A DNA stretch of 64,000 nt. Origin: an uncultured Oscillospiraceae bacterium. Its GTDB lineage: Bacteria > Bacillota > Clostridia > Oscillospirales > Acutalibacteraceae. Positions 62,205 through 64,000 of the stretch are shown piece by piece. The stretch's first letter is position 1. Each line of letters starts with the position of its first letter. The notes below the pieces were generated by a model. It worked only from the letters and a program-made list of their open reading frames with translations, had not been told where the DNA came from and searched no databases. The stretch spans positions 1-64,000 of the forward strand of contig UQWL01000012.1 of the NCBI GenBank assembly GCA_900544715.1, read 5' to 3'. A program made the position numbers and the translations under genes.

Positions 62205-62957
62205 TTATTCCTGCATCACGGGGAGGATCGAGCCGACATCAAGCAGTTTTTCCCCTTTTCCCAGCAAATTGCGGGCCTCTACGCCATGGATCTCCAAAAA
62301 AGAGAGGATTTTCTTGCCATCCGGATGGGTCAAAAGGTCGCCCGCGAATGCCATTGTGGCATTATCCAGCTTGCCGCAGCACCCGCCGATAAAGCCATAG
62401 CCATAGCCCGGCAGGCGGATACAGCCCGGAATAATCTTCAGCACATCCAGCCCCGCCTGGCGCAGCGTGTATTCCAGCCCTTCATCCGCTGTGATCACGG
62501 CGTTTTCTGATACGATGCACAAGCTGCACTTGGCATACCCCTGCTTGACCGAAATCAGCTCCAATCCCATCCGCCGGGCAGCCTCCAGCAATTCCGGCGC
62601 GGTGGCCTGCTCATTGCAGACCAATCGGCTGCCAATGCGCGCCGCATTCAGCGCCACATCGCCCGGGTAGTGCGGCGCAAGCTCCTTTTTCAAAAAAGTA
62701 ACGGCAAAGCCAAAGCCGTTAAGCGCGTTGCAAAGCCGGCTTTCGCCCTGTGCCGCGAGCACCTCTCCATTGCCCAGCGGATGCACCAGCATATCGGCAT
62801 GGCGGCACAAAGCGGCTGGCAGGCTGCGGTTAGGGCCTGTGGCAATCGTCCAGACGCCCAACGCTTCCAGCGAACGAATCACACGCGGATCAACGCTGCC
62901 CACCACTGCGGCGGATACCTTTTCGGTTGGAAGATTTGGGCTGTAAACCGGAATCAT
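62205..62957 (-). CDS. DUF6873-like conserved clostridial protein
   Basis: 250 aa. VKQGYAKCSLCIVSENAVITADEG and GFIGGCCGKLD resemble the uncharacterised DUF6873 family, predicted to have a GME (arginine-deiminase-like) fold. Cys residues in both motifs could be functional. No partner is evident. Start 62957 follows GTGGAGAA. Confidence 0.65.
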   Translation of the reverse strand: MIPVYSPNLPTEKVSAAVVGSVDPRVIRSLEALGVWTIATGPNRSLPAALCRHADMLVHPLGNGEVLAAQGESRLCNALNGFGFAVTFLKKELAPHYPGDVALNAARIGSRLVCNEQATAPELLEAARRMGLELISVKQGYAKCSLCIVSENAVITADEGLEYTLRQAGLDVLKIIPGCIRLPGYGYGFIGGCCGKLDNATMAFAGDLLTHPDGKKILSFLEIHGVEARNLLGKGEKLLDVGSILPVMQE

Positions 62958-63151
62958 TTCTCCACGCTTCCCTTTCCAGGCCGCCAAGCGGCCATGTGGA
63001 TGGTCATGCCTTTCCGATTTGAAAGAAGTGCAAAAGCCTTTCTTTCAAACGAAAACCAATGTTTTTATCTGCAAAGTGTATATTTGCCAAAAATCTTTTT
63101 ACACTATCCTACACAGGCCATTCTATCACGCCGGAAGAAGGAACAAAAGCT

Positions 63152-63298
63152 ATGAATCTGATCCCATGCAATGCGCAATGCCGCTATCAGGTGGAGGGCT
63201 GCTGCACGCTGCACAAGGCGGAAGCAGTCAACAGCATACAAAAGGGATGCGTCTACTTTGTGCCACGTGAAAAAGCGCAAAAAGAAGAGCCGCGTTAA
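63152..63298 (+). CDS. Small Cys-rich protein
   Basis: 48 aa with five Cys (PCNAQC, GCCTLH, GCVYF), a spacing that suggests a metal site. Similar small proteins are common in Clostridia but unnamed. GAAGGAACA precedes ATG. Its stop codon shares TTAA with the convergent radA stop. Confidence 0.6.
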   Translation: MNLIPCNAQCRYQVEGCCTLHKAEAVNSIQKGCVYFVPREKAQKEEPR

Positions 63299-64000
63299 CC
63301 GATCATTGCTTCAAACGCCTCGCGGACGGTACGCACCCCGACAATCTCAATTTTATCCCGGATGCCTGAGGCCAGCCCCTTCAGGTTGTGCCGCGGCACC
63401 ACACAGCGGCGGAAGCCCAGGCGGGCCGCCTCGTTGATGCGCTGCTCCGTATTGCCCACAGCGCGGATTTCTCCGGCCAGGCCGATCTCTCCAAAGGCCA
63501 ATACATCCTCCTGCACAACGCAATCCTTCAGGCTGGATACCAGTGCGAGCGCGACTGATAAATCCGCCGCGGGCTCGTCCAGCTTAAAGCCTCCGACCAC
63601 ATTGACATAGGCATCCATATTGCCAAAAAAATAACCGGCCCGCTTCTCCAGCACGGCCAAGAGCATCGACATTCGGTTATAATCAAAGCCCGTCGCCATG
63701 CGGCGCGGCGTTCCAAAGCCGGTGGGCGCCACCAGGCCCTGCACCTCCGCGAGGATCGGCCGGGAGCCCTCCATCACGCAGGCGACACAGGTGCCGGAAG
63801 CATTCTGCGGCCGCCCGGAAAGGAGCATCAGAGAGGGGTTTTCCACCTCGCGCAGGCCGTTATCCAGCATTTCGAACACACCGATTTCATTGGTGGAGCC
63901 ATAGCGGTTTTTCACCGCACGCAGAATCCGATAGGAAAGGTGCCTGTCGCCTTCAAAATAAAGCACGGCGTCCACAATATGCTCCAGCACCTTTGGCCCC
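63295..64000 (-). CDS. radA: DNA repair protein RadA, C-terminal part (5' end outside window)
   Basis: The visible 235 residues hold the RadA KNRYGS motif and the Lon-protease-like C-terminal domain (GFDYNRMSMLLAVLEKR, YVNVVGGFKLDEPAADL, FGEIGLAGEIRAV). The zinc finger and Walker A lie beyond 64000. RadA is a branch-migration helicase. Confidence 0.93.
   Translation of the reverse strand, partial: GPKVLEHIVDAVLYFEGDRHLSYRILRAVKNRYGSTNEIGVFEMLDNGLREVENPSLMLLSGRPQNASGTCVACVMEGSRPILAEVQGLVAPTGFGTPRRMATGFDYNRMSMLLAVLEKRAGYFFGNMDAYVNVVGGFKLDEPAADLSVALALVSSLKDCVVQEDVLAFGEIGLAGEIRAVGNTEQRINEAARLGFRRCVVPRHNLKGLASGIRDKIEIVGVRTVREAFEAMIG

Overview
The window reads as chromosomal DNA of an endospore-forming Clostridia, most like the Oscillospiraceae/Ruminococcaceae. 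The evidence is a complete spoIIIA operon, spoIIGA-sigE, a SpoVM-type peptide, roughly balanced base composition, strong AGGAGG or GAAAGGATGG ribosome sites, and frequent TTG/GTG starts. I see no rRNA, tRNA, CRISPR array, insertion sequence or prophage. Most long antisense reading frames are shadows of real genes.

Layout. 1-343: tandem copies of a dispersed promoter/hairpin repeat. 414-5652 (minus): spoIIIAA-AH. 5873-7543: a polytopic glycosyltransferase-like protein. 8025-9119: an LCP-family enzyme. 9378-10096: a two-gene TauE/SafE permease. 10110-19517 (minus): pyrC-pyrF-carA-carB-pyrK-pyrD, then a histidine phosphatase and ruvX. 19616-21922: a class A penicillin-binding protein. 22112-27654: small and housekeeping genes (BofC-like protein, small-drug exporter family, Nudix fusion, HAD and HD hydrolases, CmpB-like membrane protein, acetyltransferase) and the scar of a deleted iron alcohol dehydrogenase. 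27715-29395: sigE and spoIIGA. 29694-35470: DUF378 protein, nuclease-like protein, heterodimeric ABC exporter, anchored secreted protein. 35614-37299: birA, bioY and a BirA-type operator. 37472-39841: a GPH-family symporter with a long tail. 40309-47743: metA, pfkA, dnaE, prs. 47819-61950 (minus): yicC-remA-gmk-rpoZ-priA-def-fmt-peptidase-rsmB-rlmN-prpC-prkC-rsgA-thiN-small protein-spoVM. 62205-64000: a DUF6873-like protein, a Cys-rich peptide and the 3' part of radA.

How genes work together. SpoIIGA activates sigma-E in the mother cell; sigma-E would drive spoIIIA, and SpoVM acts later at the forespore surface. BirA both uses biotin and probably represses bioY. PrkC/PrpC form a kinase/phosphatase pair inside the translation and DNA-repair operon.

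The strongest anomaly is the carAB pair in the pyrimidine operon. CarA lacks all three residues of the glutaminase triad (Cys to Gly253, His to Thr338, Glu to Ser340). CarB has lost metal/phosphate ligands in both synthetase halves, most severely in the C-terminal half. Yet both frames are intact and embedded among normal pyr genes. The second theme is two families of short dispersed 5'-leader repeats. One couples an extended -10 promoter to a hairpin whose arms covary between copies; it precedes dnaE and an ABC exporter. The other carries the ribosome binding site of spoIIIAH and of an unrelated membrane protein.
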